This document shows positions 17,669 through 28,647 of a DNA stretch of 64,000 nucleotides, in pieces. This DNA comes from Salipiger mucosus DSM 16094 (GTDB taxonomy: Bacteria > Pseudomonadota > Alphaproteobacteria > Rhodobacterales > Rhodobacteraceae), in contig NZ_KE557273.1 of assembly GCF_000442255.1 (NCBI RefSeq), positions 57,153-121,152 of the forward strand. Reading direction: 5' to 3'. The position numbers and the translations under genes are program-made. Within the stretch, counting starts at the first letter, position 1, and each line of letters opens with the position of its first letter. The notes beneath the pieces are model-generated. The model worked only from the letters and a program-made list of their open reading frames with translations, made no database searches and was not told where the DNA came from.

Positions 17669-18451
17669 ATGGCACGAGCGGCAACATCCCGGAAGGGCGA
17701 CAGGCAGAAGGACAAGACCGGCGGCCGGAAAGGCCGCGGGCGCAAGGCGGAGCCGGAGCTGGTGGAGCGTCCGCGCCCGCGTCCGCTGCGCTGGCTGTCG
17801 CGCTGGGCACTGCGGATCTGCCTTCTGGCGGTGGTGCTGGCCATCGCGGCGGTGATGCTCTTCAAGGTGGTGAACCCGCCGCTCACGCATACCATGTGGG
17901 CCGAGGGCCGCCGGCTGGGCCAGCCGGTCGAGCGCGAGTGGGTCCCGGCGGAGGAGATCGCGCCGGTGATGCTGCGGTCGGTCGTGGCGGCGGAGGACGC
18001 CAACTTCTGCCAGCATTGGGGCTTCGACATGAAGGCGATCCGCGCGGCCATCGAGGCCGGCGGCAACCGCGGCGCCTCGACCATCAGCCAGCAGGTGGTC
18101 AAGAACGTCTACCTCTGGCAGGGGCGCAACTGGACCCGCAAGGCGCTGGAGGCGGCGCTGACGCCGCTGGTCGAGGCGGCCTGGACCAAGCGCCGGATCC
18201 TCGAGGTCTATCTCAACGTGGCGGAGTTCGACGCGGGCGTCTTCGGCGTCGAGGCCGCGGCGCGGCACAATTTCGGCGTGAGCGCCGAGGGGCTGTCGTC
18301 GGTGCAGGCGGCGCGGCTGGCGGCGGTTCTGCCCGACCCGAGGGACCTGTCCGCCTCGCGGCCCACGGCCTATGTCGAGCGACGGGCCGCGCAGATCCGC
18401 GACGGGGCCGCGACCATCGACCGCGACGGCCGCGCGGCCTGTTTCCAGTAG
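17669..18451 (+). CDS. mtgA: Monofunctional biosynthetic peptidoglycan transglycosylase MtgA
   Basis: A 260-residue GT51 enzyme polymerising lipid II into glycan strands. A basic cytoplasmic tail (residues 1-45) precedes one membrane segment at about 47-66, then the periplasmic catalytic domain. Catalytic Glu109 is in VVAAEDANFCQHWGFD; further blocks are GASTISQQVVKN and KRRILEVYLNVAEF. No transpeptidase domain follows, which separates it from PBP1A at 48053. The lysine/arginine-rich tail is longer than in E. coli MtgA. ATG 17669 is the first good start after the gltB terminator region. Confidence 0.94.
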   Translation: MARAATSRKGDRQKDKTGGRKGRGRKAEPELVERPRPRPLRWLSRWALRICLLAVVLAIAAVMLFKVVNPPLTHTMWAEGRRLGQPVEREWVPAEEIAPVMLRSVVAAEDANFCQHWGFDMKAIRAAIEAGGNRGASTISQQVVKNVYLWQGRNWTRKALEAALTPLVEAAWTKRRILEVYLNVAEFDAGVFGVEAAARHNFGVSAEGLSSVQAARLAAVLPDPRDLSASRPTAYVERRAAQIRDGAATIDRDGRAACFQ

Positions 18452-18465
18452 CCGGGCGCCTGCCG

Positions 18466-18503
18466 TCCCCCACCCCGGCCCTCCCCCGGCAGGGGAGGGA
18501 GCG
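18466..18503 (+). repeat. Intergenic repeat family C, copy 1
   Basis: TCCCCCACCCCGGCCCTCCC followed by CCGGCAGGGGAGGGAG makes a GC-rich hairpin. Similar sequences occur at 56046 and, inverted, at 60164. Confidence 0.6.
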
Positions 18504-18618
18504 GTGCCGCCTCTGGTGGCGTTGTCTTGCCGCCACGTGCGGCAGTGGTTGAATGTGACGGCGTTTCGCGGCACATAGTCGTGCAGATTTTCCCGACCCC
18601 CCGGAAGTGTCCCGCCCC

Positions 18619-19284
18619 ATGGCCAAGCTCTACCACGTGCCGCTGTCGCCCTTCTGCCGCAAGGTGCGGCTCAGCCTCGCCGAGAAGAAGATCGAGTGCG
18701 AACTGGTCGAGGAGCGCTACTGGGAGAAGGACGCGGACTTCCTGCGCCGCAACCCGGCGGCCAAGGTGCCGGTGCTGCGCATCGACGGCAAGACCATGGC
18801 CGAGAGCGCCGCGATCTGCGAATGGCTGGAGGAGAGCTATCCCGAGCCTGCGCTGATGCCGCGCTCGGCTGATGCGCGCTACGAGATGCGGCGGCTGGTG
18901 GCCTGGTTCGACGACAAGTTCCACCACGAGGTGACCTCGAAGCTGCTCTACGAGCGGGTGAACAAGAAGATCATGAAGCAGGGCTTCCCGGATTCCACGA
19001 ACGTCAAGGCCGGGGCGAAGGCGATCAAGTATCACCTCGACTACATGGCCTGGCTGCTGGATCACCGCCGCTGGCTTGCCGGGGATTCCATGACGCTGGC
19101 CGATTTCGCGGCGGCGGCGCATCTGTCGGCGCTGGACTACATCTCGGACGTGGACTGGAACCGTTCGGAGACGGTCAAGGACTGGTACGCCAAGATCAAG
19201 TCGCGCCCGGCCTTCCGCAACATCCTGGCGGACCAGGTGCCGGGCTTTCCGCCGCCGGCGCACTACGCGGACCTGGATTTCTGA
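18619..19284 (+). CDS. Glutathione S-transferase family protein
   Basis: A 221-residue GST. The thioredoxin-like N-terminal half starts KLYHVPLSPFCRKVRLSLAEKK, so a Cys (SPFC) rather than Tyr sits at the active-site position. The cis-Pro block is KVPVLRID and the glutathione gamma-glutamyl site AESAAICEWLEE. The all-helical C-terminal half carries the conserved DSMTLADFAAAAHLS N-capping box. Such enzymes conjugate or reduce electrophiles; the substrate is unknown. ATG 18619 was preferred over GTG 18607 because it matches the family N-terminus. Confidence 0.88.
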   Translation: MAKLYHVPLSPFCRKVRLSLAEKKIECELVEERYWEKDADFLRRNPAAKVPVLRIDGKTMAESAAICEWLEESYPEPALMPRSADARYEMRRLVAWFDDKFHHEVTSKLLYERVNKKIMKQGFPDSTNVKAGAKAIKYHLDYMAWLLDHRRWLAGDSMTLADFAAAAHLSALDYISDVDWNRSETVKDWYAKIKSRPAFRNILADQVPGFPPPAHYADLDF

Positions 19285-19291
19285 GCGGGGT

Positions 19292-19312
19292 CGATTTTTC
19301 GTCGAAAAATCG
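19292..19312. repeat. Intergenic repeat family B, copy 1 (A/T hairpin)
   Basis: CGATTTTTC-GTC-GAAAAATCG is a perfect 9-3-9 hairpin 7 bases after the GST stop codon. It runs directly into a family A hairpin and tail, so A and B can be joined. Either strand would give a short T-run, so it may also act as a terminator. Confidence 0.7.
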
Positions 19313-19313
19313 G

Positions 19314-19376
19314 TGAGGGGCTCTGCCCCTCCCGGCCTGCGGCCGGTTCACCCCGGGATATTTGCAGCCAGAAGAT
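19314..19376 (+). repeat. Intergenic repeat family A, copy 4 (hairpins plus tail)
   Basis: GAGGGGC-TCT-GCCCCTC (19316-19332) and GGCC-TGC-GGCC hairpins are followed by CCGGGATATTTGCAGCCAGA and AGATG. This is the GGGATATTT variant of the tail. It ends 15 bases before queG. Confidence 0.65.
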
Positions 19377-19391
19377 GCCCCGGGGGGACGC

Positions 19392-20426
19392 ATGCAGGAG
19401 CTGAAGGACAGGCTGGTGGCCGAGGCGGGGGCCGTGGGGTTCTCGGCCTGCCGGGTCTGCCGGCCCGGCGACGTGCCGCAGGTGGCGGAGCGGCTGCGGA
19501 GCTTCCTCGAGGCGGGGCAGCACGGGCAGATGGGCTGGATGGCGGACCGCGCGCAGTGGCGGGGCGATCCGACGGCGCTCTGGCCCGAGGCGCGGTCGGT
19601 CATCATGCTGGCCGAGAACTACGGGCCCGGCCACGATCCGCTGGAGGTGCTGGAGCGCCGCGAGCGGGCGGCGATCTCGGTCTACGCGCAGAACCGCGAT
19701 TACCACGACGTCGTCAAGAAGCGGCTGAAGCGGCTGGGGCGCTGGCTGATCGAGGCGGCGGGCGGCGCGCCCGAGATCAAGGTCTTCGTCGACACCGCGC
19801 CGGTGATGGAGAAGCCGCTGGGCGAGGCCGCGGGGCTGGGCTGGCAGGGCAAGCACACCAACCTGGTGAGCCGCGAACTGGGGTCCTGGTTCTTCCTGGG
19901 CTGCATCTTCACGACGCTGGAACTGCCGGTCGACGGGGCGGAGGCGGACCATTGCGGGTCCTGCCGGGCCTGCCTCGAGGTCTGTCCGACCGATGCCTTT
20001 CCCGCGCCCTACCGGCTGGATGCGCGGCGCTGCATCTCCTACCTGACGATCGAGCATCGCGGCCCGGTGGACGAGGAGCTGCGCGGCAAGCTGGGCAACC
20101 GGATCTACGGCTGCGACGACTGCCTGGCGGTCTGCCCCTGGAACAAGTTCGCGCGCGAGGCCTCGGAGGCGAAGTACCACGCACGGCCGGACCTCGTGGA
20201 CCCGCCGCTGGAGGAGCTTGCGCAGCTGGACGACGCGGGGTTCCGGGCGCGGTTCTCGGGCAGTCCGATCAAGCGGATCGGCCGCGACCGGTTCCTGCGC
20301 AACGTGCTTTACGCCATCGGCAATTCCGGCGAGGGCCGGCTGCGGGCCGCCGCGCAGGCGCACTGCGAGGATCCGGACCCCGCGGTGGCCGACGCGGCGC
20401 GCTGGGCGGTGGCGCGGTTGGGCTGA
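19392..20426 (+). CDS. queG: Epoxyqueuosine reductase QueG
   Basis: A 344-residue cobalamin- and iron-sulfur-dependent enzyme that makes queuosine from epoxyqueuosine in tRNA. Two [4Fe-4S] motifs are visible: [13 protein letters not shown] and [10 protein letters not shown]. The catalytic Asp region is in [22 protein letters not shown]-terminal HEAT-like segment ([14 protein letters not shown]...) completes the family layout. ATG 19392 is preceded by GGGGGGAC, matching the family start. The upstream neighbour is a GST gene, without functional link. Confidence 0.95.
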   Translation: MQELKDRLVAEAGAVGFSACRVCRPGDVPQVAERLRSFLEAGQHGQMGWMADRAQWRGDPTALWPEARSVIMLAENYGPGHDPLEVLERRERAAISVYAQNRDYHDVVKKRLKRLGRWLIEAAGGAPEIKVFVDTAPVMEKPLGEAAGLGWQGKHTNLVSRELGSWFFLGCIFTTLELPVDGAEADHCGSCRACLEVCPTDAFPAPYRLDARRCISYLTIEHRGPVDEELRGKLGNRIYGCDDCLAVCPWNKFAREASEAKYHARPDLVDPPLEELAQLDDAGFRARFSGSPIKRIGRDRFLRNVLYAIGNSGEGRLRAAAQAHCEDPDPAVADAARWAVARLG

Positions 20427-20443
20427 ACGGACGCGCCGCGGTG

Positions 20444-20902
20444 TCAGTCGCGGGTGTCGATCAGCAGGGTGATGACGCCGTCCTCGGATTTGTAGACGCC
20501 GATCACGTCCTCGGCCGTGGCGTCGCTGCCCTCGAGCGCGCCGGTCAGCACCTCGTCGCCCCTGATGCGGGTTCCGAGCATGTCGAGCTGCGTGCGGGCA
20601 TCGGCGAGCGCGGTGTCGAGGACTTGCAGGCTGCCCTCTCCGGCGCCTTCGATCGCGTCCAGCGACATGGTCTCGACGGTGGCGTCTTCGGGGATGTCGC
20701 CGGTGGGGATCGCAACGCCGCTGCCGTCGAGTTCGGCGAGCAGATCGTCCATGGTCTCGGGCGGCTCGTTGGTTTCGATCACCATCGTGGCGCCGGAGGG
20801 GACGCGCTCCTCGGCGTTGATGGTGTCCTGCGCGAGCGCCGCGCCCGGGGTGAGCATGGCGAGAAGGGCGGCGAGAGCCGGGCCGGTCGGACGAAGGGTC
20901 AT
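20444..20902 (-). CDS. Exported protein of unknown function
   Basis: A 152-residue protein with a signal peptide (residues 1-25, ending GAALAQ). The mature part is acidic with few aromatic residues and has a possible strand-rich end (VIGVYKSEDGVITLLIDTRD). I do not recognise the family. AAGGAGC lies about 9 bases before ATG 20902. It converges with queG (17 bases between stops) and is divergent from msrB. The residues around DEVLTGALEGSDATAEDVIGV resemble the PRC-barrel/BON-type exported proteins of roseobacters only vaguely. Confidence 0.65.
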   Translation of the reverse strand: MTLRPTGPALAALLAMLTPGAALAQDTINAEERVPSGATMVIETNEPPETMDDLLAELDGSGVAIPTGDIPEDATVETMSLDAIEGAGEGSLQVLDTALADARTQLDMLGTRIRGDEVLTGALEGSDATAEDVIGVYKSEDGVITLLIDTRD

Positions 20903-21177
20903 TCGAGGGTGCTCCTTGGACTGTGGTGTGGGCGATGCCAGCGATGCGGCGTCCGGGGTCATCTGTCAAATGGCCGTGACCGCCGATGCGTTCCGCGCGG
21001 GCGCGCGATCGGCCGCGATTGGCAGGGTTTTGCCGCCCCGGGCGCAGGCATGGCGGCGCTTCGCCGGTTTTCGGACCCTGTGAGGGGCCGCCGCCGGCGA
21101 TGACGGCGCGGTGAAAGGGGCTTTGCAAAAGAGGTATCCCGGCCCCATGTTCGGGGAAAGCCGATCCGGAGGGACCC

Positions 21178-21627
21178 ATGGCCAAGTACCAACGCGACCC
21201 CGACGCGCTCGCGCAGCTCGACCCCGAGCAGTACCGCGTGACGCAGCAGAACGGGACCGAACGCCCCGGCACGGGCAAGTATCTCGACAACCACGAGCCG
21301 GGCATCTACGTCGACCTCGTTTCGGGCGAGCCGCTCTTTGCCTCGTCGGACAAGTACGAAAGCGGCTGCGGCTGGCCGAGCTTCACCAAGCCGATCGAGC
21401 CCGCCTACGTGAACGAGCTGCGCGACACCAGCCACGGCATGATCCGCACCGAAGTGCGCAGCACCAACGGCGACAGCCATCTCGGGCACGTTTTCCCGGA
21501 CGGGCCGGCGGACCGGGGCGGGCTGCGCTACTGCATCAACTCGGCCTCGCTGCGCTTCGTGCATCGCGACGAGATGGAGGCCGAGGGCTACGGAGACTAT
21601 CTCGACCAGGTGGAGGAACTGTCATGA
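21178..21627 (+). CDS. msrB: Peptide-methionine (R)-S-oxide reductase MsrB
   Basis: A 149-residue MsrB that reduces the R epimer of methionine sulfoxide in oxidised proteins. Signature blocks are [35 protein letters not shown] and the catalytic Cys in [11 protein letters not shown]. The two CxxC zinc sites present in many MsrB are not seen, so this is the zinc-free type. GGAGG at 21168-21172 precedes the ATG. It is coupled to msrA by an ATGA overlap. Confidence 0.96.
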   Translation: MAKYQRDPDALAQLDPEQYRVTQQNGTERPGTGKYLDNHEPGIYVDLVSGEPLFASSDKYESGCGWPSFTKPIEPAYVNELRDTSHGMIRTEVRSTNGDSHLGHVFPDGPADRGGLRYCINSASLRFVHRDEMEAEGYGDYLDQVEELS

Positions 21628-22133
21628 CAGACCAACGTGCCGTACTCGCCGGGGGCTGCTTCTGGGGAATGCAGGACCTGATCCGCAAGCTGCCCGGCGT
21701 GTCGAAGACCCGCGTGGGCTATACCGGGGGCGACGTGCCGAACGCGACCTATCGCAATCACGGCACCCACGCCGAGGGGATCGAGATCTTCTACGATCCC
21801 GAGCGCATCAGCTTCCGGCAGCTGCTGGAGGTCTTCTTCCAGATCCACGACCCGACGACGTTGAACCGGCAGGGCAACGACGTGGGCATGAGCTACCGTT
21901 CGGCGATCTACTACGTCGATGAGGACCAGCGGCAGGTGGCCCTCGACACCATCAAGGACGTCGAGGCGAGCGGCCTCTGGCCCGGCCGCGTGGTGACCGA
22001 GGTGGAGCCCGTGGGCGATTTCTGGGAGGCCGAGCCCGAGCACCAGGATTACCTCGAGCGATTCCCCAACGGCTATACCTGCCACTTCCCGCGCCCGGAC
22101 TGGGTGCTGCCGCGGCGCGCCGCGGCGGAGTGA
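21624..22133 (+). CDS. msrA: Peptide-methionine (S)-S-oxide reductase MsrA
   Basis: A 169-residue MsrA reducing the S epimer of methionine sulfoxide. The active-site Cys is in GGCFWGMQD. Other family blocks are [25 protein letters not shown] (split here across residues 31-55), [14 protein letters not shown] and YRSAIYY. Resolving cysteines are not in the usual C-terminal place, so recycling may use another thiol. The ATG overlaps the msrB stop (ATGA), giving a two-gene repair operon ended by the terminator at 22159. Confidence 0.96.
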   Translation: MTDQRAVLAGGCFWGMQDLIRKLPGVSKTRVGYTGGDVPNATYRNHGTHAEGIEIFYDPERISFRQLLEVFFQIHDPTTLNRQGNDVGMSYRSAIYYVDEDQRQVALDTIKDVEASGLWPGRVVTEVEPVGDFWEAEPEHQDYLERFPNGYTCHFPRPDWVLPRRAAAE

Positions 22134-22158
22134 GGATCTCTCCTCGTCGAAGAGAAGG

Positions 22159-22188
22159 GCGCATCCCGGCTCGGGGTGCGCTTTTTTT
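22159..22188 (+). terminator. Intrinsic terminator of msrBA
   Basis: GCGCATCCC (22159-22167) pairs with GGGGTGCGC (22173-22181, one G-T pair), followed by seven T. Confidence 0.88.
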
Positions 22189-22254
22189 GTTCCGGCTCTC
22201 GCGGGGCCGATGCTATGCTCGCGGGGCATTTCGACGCCCGGAGATTTTCGACAA

Positions 22255-22875
22255 ATGACGTTTCGCATTTTTGCGGCCCTCGTTCTGGCCGCCACCCCCG
22301 CCGCCGCGCTGGACCCCTCATTCGATTGTTCGAAAGCCGAGAGCGGCGGCGAGAAGGCCGTCTGCGCCTCGGACGCGCTGGCCTCGATGGATCTCGAACT
22401 GGCGCGGCTCTACAAGCTGGCGGCCGAGGGACCAAACATCAGCGCCGACCGGCTGAACGAGCTCAAGGCCATGCAGCGCGGCTGGATCAAGGGCCGCGAC
22501 GACTGCTGGAAGGCAGAGGACAGCGAAGCGGCCTGCGTCGCCCGCGAATATGCCTTCCGCATCGACGCGCTGCGCACCGGCTATGCCGATGCGCGCGCGG
22601 AGGAGGGCGCGTCGGTCGGCCCCTTTGCCTATGTCTGCGAGGGGCTGGACGCGGCGGTGAGCGCGACCTTCGTGAACACGATGGCGCCCATGGCGGTGCT
22701 GCGCTGGAACTCCGACGCGGCGGCGCTGCCACAGGTGCCGGCGGCCTCGGGCGCGCGGTACGAGGCGGAGGGCGGCTACCTCGGGCATGTCCTGTTCTGG
22801 ACCAGGGGCGATGAGGCGGTGATGCAGGTGGGCGCGGGGCCCGAGATGGCCTGCGTGCAGGACGATATCGGGTAG
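22255..22875 (+). CDS. Periplasmic LprI-like/MliC-like lysozyme-inhibitor fusion
   Basis: A 206-residue exported protein: signal peptide 1-18 (ending AAALD), an N-terminal LprI-like domain at about 20-105 with paired Cys (FDCSKAESGGEKAVC, DDCWKAEDSEAAC), and a C-terminal MliC-like domain at about 122-200. The latter carries YVCEG, the SGARY block and FWTRGDEA, with a final Cys in MACVQ. MliC proteins inhibit c-type lysozyme; LprI-type domains are also linked to lysozyme inhibition. A candidate -10 (TATGCT, 22213-22218) lies upstream. It is followed 10 bases later by a DUF805 gene. Confidence 0.78.
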   Translation: MTFRIFAALVLAATPAAALDPSFDCSKAESGGEKAVCASDALASMDLELARLYKLAAEGPNISADRLNELKAMQRGWIKGRDDCWKAEDSEAACVAREYAFRIDALRTGYADARAEEGASVGPFAYVCEGLDAAVSATFVNTMAPMAVLRWNSDAAALPQVPAASGARYEAEGGYLGHVLFWTRGDEAVMQVGAGPEMACVQDDIG

Positions 22876-22885
22876 GAGCGGCGCC

Positions 22886-23383
22886 ATGGGGTTCGTCGAT
22901 GCCGTGAAGGCGGGGTTCCGGAACTACGTGACCTTTTCGGGCCGGGCGTCGCGCCCGGATTTCTGGTGGTGGGCGCTGTTCATCTTCGCGGGTAGCCTCG
23001 TGCTGTCGCTGGTGGACGCCGCGCTCTTCGGCGTGGCGGCGGAGACCGGTGAGGCGCGGCAGGTGCTGTCGGGTCTCTTCAACCTGGGGGTGCTGCTGCC
23101 GACCATGGCGGTGGGGTTTCGCCGCATGCACGACAGTGGGCGGCCGGGCTGGTATTACCTTTTGCCCTTCCTCGTCTCGCTGGGGCTGATGCTGGTCGTG
23201 ACCTTCGGCATGGCCACGGCCGTCGCGGTCGAGGGCGGCTCGCCCGGGGCCGGTATGGCAGTGGGCATGGCCGGCCTTGCTGCCATCGGCATCGCGCAGA
23301 TCGTGTTGCTGGTGCTGATGATCTGGTGGCTGACGCGGCCTTCCGATCCCGGGACCAACGCCCATGGACCGCCCCCGACGTGA
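22886..23383 (+). CDS. DUF805 membrane protein
   Basis: A 165-residue protein of the DUF805 family. The start FVDAVKAGFRNYVTFSGRASR is followed by DFWWWALF and the hallmark RRMHDSGRPGWYYLLPF. Four membrane segments are predicted (about residues 28-48, 62-79, 90-110, 128-150). The family is widespread and without a proven role; some members are phage or stress associated. Its stop overlaps the GTG of the following methyltransferase (GTGA), so the two are translationally coupled. Confidence 0.85.
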   Translation: MGFVDAVKAGFRNYVTFSGRASRPDFWWWALFIFAGSLVLSLVDAALFGVAAETGEARQVLSGLFNLGVLLPTMAVGFRRMHDSGRPGWYYLLPFLVSLGLMLVVTFGMATAVAVEGGSPGAGMAVGMAGLAAIGIAQIVLLVLMIWWLTRPSDPGTNAHGPPPT

Positions 23384-23991
23384 GCGCGGCCTTCTGGGAC
23401 AGGGTCGCCGAGCGCTACGCGGCGCGGCCGGTGGGCGACAGCGCGGCCTACGAGGCGACCTTGGCGCGCGTGCGGCACTGGCTGGGGCCGGAGATGGAGG
23501 TGCTCGAGCTGGGCTGCGGGACCGGCAGCACGGCGATCGCGCTGGCGGAGGCCGCCGGGAGGATCACGGCGACCGACGTCTCGGGCGAGATGATCCGCAT
23601 CGCGCAGGGCAAGGCGGGGCCCGCCAACCTGACCTTCCGGCAGGCCGGGGTCGACGAGGCGCTGACCGGGCGGTTCGACGTCGTGCGGGCCTTCAACCTG
23701 CTGCACCTGCTGGAGGACCGGTCGGGCACGCTGCGCGCAGTGCGGGCGGTGCTGCCCGAGCGCGGGCTCTTCATCTCGAAGACGCCCTGCCTTGCGGCCA
23801 AGTGGTGGCTGAGACCCGTGGTCGCCGCGATGCGGATGGCGGGCAAGGCGCCGAGGCTGCAGTTCCTTTCCGTGAAGGGGCTGGAGGCGGCGGTGCGCGA
23901 GGCGGGGTTCGAGATCCTCGAAACCGGGGACTACCCGCCGCGCCTGCCCGGCCGCTTCATCGTGGCGCGCCGGCTGCCGGATGCGCGCTGA
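23380..23991 (+). CDS. Class I SAM-dependent methyltransferase
   Basis: A 203-residue methyltransferase of the Methyltransf_11/25 type. The SAM-binding motif I is VLELGCGTGSTAI, motif II ends ITATDVSGEMI and the post-motif region is FDVVRAFNLLHLLED. GTG 23380 was chosen because it overlaps the DUF805 stop and gives the N-terminus SAAFWDRVAERYAARPV common in such enzymes; an earlier GTG at 23326 would overlap the previous gene by 58 bases. The substrate is unknown; possible targets are a quinone or lipid. Confidence 0.82.
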   Translation: MSAAFWDRVAERYAARPVGDSAAYEATLARVRHWLGPEMEVLELGCGTGSTAIALAEAAGRITATDVSGEMIRIAQGKAGPANLTFRQAGVDEALTGRFDVVRAFNLLHLLEDRSGTLRAVRAVLPERGLFISKTPCLAAKWWLRPVVAAMRMAGKAPRLQFLSVKGLEAAVREAGFEILETGDYPPRLPGRFIVARRLPDAR

Positions 23992-24021
23992 GGCGCTGCC
24001 GCCGGAGGCGGGCCTCTGCCG

Positions 24022-24046
24022 CCCTTGCGTATTTGGAGAAAGATGA
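24022..24046 (+). repeat. Intergenic repeat family A, copy 5
   Basis: The tail CTTGCGTATTTGGAGAAAGA followed by TGAAG lies after the methyltransferase gene and follows CCGCC/GGCGG hairpin-forming sequence. Same core as at 11936 and 37024. Confidence 0.65.
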
Positions 24047-24083
24047 AGCGGGCCGGTGGCTCTGACGCCACGTTGCGCGGTGA

Positions 24084-26147
<2,064 letters not shown>

Positions 26148-26225
26148 GCATCTTCCGCTTTGGCGGGGTGAGGCGTCGTGGTAGGCTTCGCGCATTGCGT
26201 GCAGCCATTTCCACGGAGCATTGAG

Positions 26226-26894
26226 ATGACCGACGACGCGGGCCCAAAGGCCTCGATTCCCTCGCGGTACGAGCCGATCCTCGACAACGACCCGCGGCTC
26301 AGCGAGATCACCCGCGCGGGACTGCGGCAGCTGGCCCCGGCCGGGGCGCCCGAGGGCTTTGCCGGGATCGAGGAGGGGATGCCGGGCGCGCTGGGCGATC
26401 CGGAGGCGGCGCTGGTGCTGAACCAGCACATGGTGAGCACCGTGGCCTATACCCGCGACCAGTCCGGCAAGACCTCGTTCTTCTCATCGCTCTTCAAGGC
26501 CGACGCCAAGGCGCAGCAGGTGGGCGTGATCCAGGAGGCCAAGACATTCGCCGTGGTCGAGCACGACGGCGAGGAGATCGAGATGGGGGTCGCCGCGCGG
26601 GTGCATGTCGTCGCCTCGAGTTTCTCGGCGGACGTGCAGGTGACCATCCCCAACATCGCGGCCGAGGCGCAGCTGCGCGCCTCGCGGGCCGAGATGGAGA
26701 TCAGCGTGCGCGGCTTCGGCGCGCCGCTGGGCGAGCTGCTGCCGGTGCCGCGCGCCGTCGACGTGACGAGCTATGCCGAATACCTCGGCGCCTTCGCCAA
26801 GATCCAGCGACACATCTTTTCCGAAGCCGGGCGGCAGAACTACGCACCGGTGGCGCTGGGGGTGCACAAGCGAAACGTGGCCGGCGGCGCCTGA
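26226..26894 (+). CDS. Hypothetical protein
   Basis: A 222-residue soluble protein without signal peptide or membrane segment, and I do not recognise a family. The sequence is acidic at the N-terminus. The middle has alternating strand-like segments (VGVIQEAKTFAVVEHD, ARVHVVASSFSADVQVTIP) and there is a helical end. It is 78 bases downstream of the FadH-like gene on the same strand, and the DJ-1-like gene follows after 74 bases. Codon use looks like its neighbours, so it is probably a resident gene. Confidence 0.6.
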   Translation: MTDDAGPKASIPSRYEPILDNDPRLSEITRAGLRQLAPAGAPEGFAGIEEGMPGALGDPEAALVLNQHMVSTVAYTRDQSGKTSFFSSLFKADAKAQQVGVIQEAKTFAVVEHDGEEIEMGVAARVHVVASSFSADVQVTIPNIAAEAQLRASRAEMEISVRGFGAPLGELLPVPRAVDVTSYAEYLGAFAKIQRHIFSEAGRQNYAPVALGVHKRNVAGGA

Positions 26895-26968
26895 GCGCGC
26901 CGGAACCAGCCCCGGGCCGCAGCGTTTCCTTTCCCGACACCGGATACGGACAAGGAAAGGAGGCTCCC

Positions 26969-27529
26969 ATGCCCCGCATCGAAGACGCCAAGGTTCTCGT
27001 CATCGCCACGCACGGCTTCGAGCAGTCGGAACTGGAATTCCCCCGCGACCAGCTGCGCGTGAAGGGCGCCGAGGTCCATGTTGCCTCGCTCGACGGCAAG
27101 GCGATCAAGGGCTGGGAAGGCAGCGACTGGGGCCGCGAGGTCGAGGCCGATCTCAAGATCGAGGATGCCGACCCCAACCAGTATGACGCGATCGTCGTGC
27201 CGGGCGGCCAGATCAACCCCGACCTGTTGCGCGTCGAGGCCAGCGTGACCGCGCTCGTCCGTGCCTTTGCCAAGGAAGGCAAGGTCATCGCCGCCATCTG
27301 CCACGGCCCTTGGGTGCTGATTGAGGCCGACATCGTGGCGGGCCGCGAGATGACCGCGTATCCGTCGATCCGCACCGACCTCGACAACGCCGGTGCGCGC
27401 GTGATGGACGCGCCGGTCGTCGCCGACAGTGGCATCGTCACCAGCCGCAACCCGAACGATCTGAAGGACTTCGTCGCCAAGATCGTGGAAGAGGTCGAGG
27501 AAGGCCGCCACAACCAGAAAGCCGCCTGA
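26969..27529 (+). CDS. DJ-1/PfpI family protein (YhbO/PfpI-like)
   Basis: A 186-residue member of the class I glutamine amidotransferase-like superfamily. The nucleophile elbow is AAICHGPW, and the preceding Glu is in HGFEQSELEFPRDQL; the block DAIVVPGGQINPDLLR is typical of PfpI/YhbO. Such proteins protect against carbonyl and oxidative stress; deglycase and protease activities have been reported and are debated. AAAGGAGG directly before the ATG is one of the strongest ribosome-binding sites in the window. A divergent-looking gap of 181 bases separates it from a LysR regulator gene on the same strand. Confidence 0.9.
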   Translation: MPRIEDAKVLVIATHGFEQSELEFPRDQLRVKGAEVHVASLDGKAIKGWEGSDWGREVEADLKIEDADPNQYDAIVVPGGQINPDLLRVEASVTALVRAFAKEGKVIAAICHGPWVLIEADIVAGREMTAYPSIRTDLDNAGARVMDAPVVADSGIVTSRNPNDLKDFVAKIVEEVEEGRHNQKAA

Positions 27530-27555
27530 TACTTCCGGCGACAAGCTGAAACCAG

Positions 27556-27587
27556 CGGCCCGCCCCGCGTTCGGGGCGGGCCGTTCT
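27556..27587 (+). terminator. Intrinsic terminator of the DJ-1/PfpI gene
   Basis: An 11-bp perfect stem (CGGCCCGCCCC at 27556-27566 with GGGGCGGGCCG at 27573-27583) is followed by TTCT. The stem is strong, the T-run weak. Confidence 0.65.
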
Positions 27588-27710
27588 GCGTCGGGGCTGT
27601 TTCGGCGCGGTGGACAGCTTTGCGCAACTCCCCGCAATTGTCCTGCGGGGGTCCAAGTCCTGCCCCAATCTCCGGGCATACGAGTTTGAAACAGGTAACG
27701 AGGGATCGGG

Positions 27711-28616
27711 ATGGATCGTCTGACGGAAATGGAGGCCTTTGCAACCGTCGTGGACCAGGGCGGGTTCACCGACGCGGCGAAGAAGATGGGCATCTCGAAG
27801 TCCGCCGTGTCCAAGCATGTCTCGTCCCTCGAGGCGCGCCTCGGCGCGCGCCTGCTGAACCGCACCACGCGGCGGGTCTCGCCGACCGAGATCGGGCTGG
27901 CCTACTACGACCGCGCGCGGCGGGTGCTGAACGATGCCGGAGAGGCCGACGCGCTGGTGACCTCGATGCAGTCCGCGCCCTCGGGGCTGCTGCGGATCTC
28001 GGTCGCCACGGATTTCGGGGTCAATCATCTCTCGCCCGTGCTGGGCGAGTTCCTGGCCGAGTTTCCCGACATCACCGTCAACATGGTCCTGAACAACCGC
28101 TACGTCGAGCTGATCAGCGAGGGCTTCGACATGGCCGTGCGCATCGGCGAGCTCGAGGACAGCACGCTGCGCGCCCGCAAGCTGACCGACACGACCAAGC
28201 GCATGATCGCCGCGCCCTCCTACTTCGAGAAGTTCGGCCGGCCCGCTCGAATCGACGATCTGAACGAACACAAGCTGCTGCACTACTCCAACCAGTCCTC
28301 GGGCAACGTCTGGAAGGTGACCGCCCCCTCGGGCGAAAAGCGGCAGGTGCGCACCGCCGGCTGGCTCTCGGTGAACGACGGGCAGTCACTGCTCAATGCC
28401 TGTATTGCCGGACTGGGGATCGCCTATCTGCCGTCCTACCTCTATGCCGATGCCATGAAGCAGGGCCTGGTCGAGGATGCCATCCCGGATCTTCCGGTCG
28501 AGACGCAGGGCATCTACGCCGTCTACCCGCCGGGCCGCTTCACCCAGCCCAAGGTGCGCGCCTTCATAGATTTCCTCGTCCATGCCTTCGCCGAACGCGG
28601 ACCGCAGGACTGGTAA
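27711..28616 (+). CDS. LysR-family transcriptional regulator
   Basis: A 301-residue LTTR. The N-terminal winged helix covers residues 1-60 (MEAFATVVDQGGFTDAAKKM, SKSAVSKHVSSLEARLGARL, LNRTTRRVSPTE). The periplasmic-binding-protein-like effector domain covers about 90-295 and belongs to the CrgA/DsdC-like branch with GLGIAYLPSYL. It is closest in feel to LysR proteins that control quinone, pirin or aldehyde-stress genes, and the upstream DJ-1 gene may be a target, but that is inference. It ends at a strong terminator. Confidence 0.92.
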   Translation: MDRLTEMEAFATVVDQGGFTDAAKKMGISKSAVSKHVSSLEARLGARLLNRTTRRVSPTEIGLAYYDRARRVLNDAGEADALVTSMQSAPSGLLRISVATDFGVNHLSPVLGEFLAEFPDITVNMVLNNRYVELISEGFDMAVRIGELEDSTLRARKLTDTTKRMIAAPSYFEKFGRPARIDDLNEHKLLHYSNQSSGNVWKVTAPSGEKRQVRTAGWLSVNDGQSLLNACIAGLGIAYLPSYLYADAMKQGLVEDAIPDLPVETQGIYAVYPPGRFTQPKVRAFIDFLVHAFAERGPQDW

Positions 28617-28647
28617 CCACACGTCCCTCGCCGATAAGGCACACTTG

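Noticed and set aside
12929..18574. A 1,881-codon open frame antisense to gltB and its neighbours
   Set aside because: It is rich in Arg, His, Asp and Ala in the pattern produced by the complement of GC-rich codons. The opposite strand encodes well-conserved GltB and MtgA.
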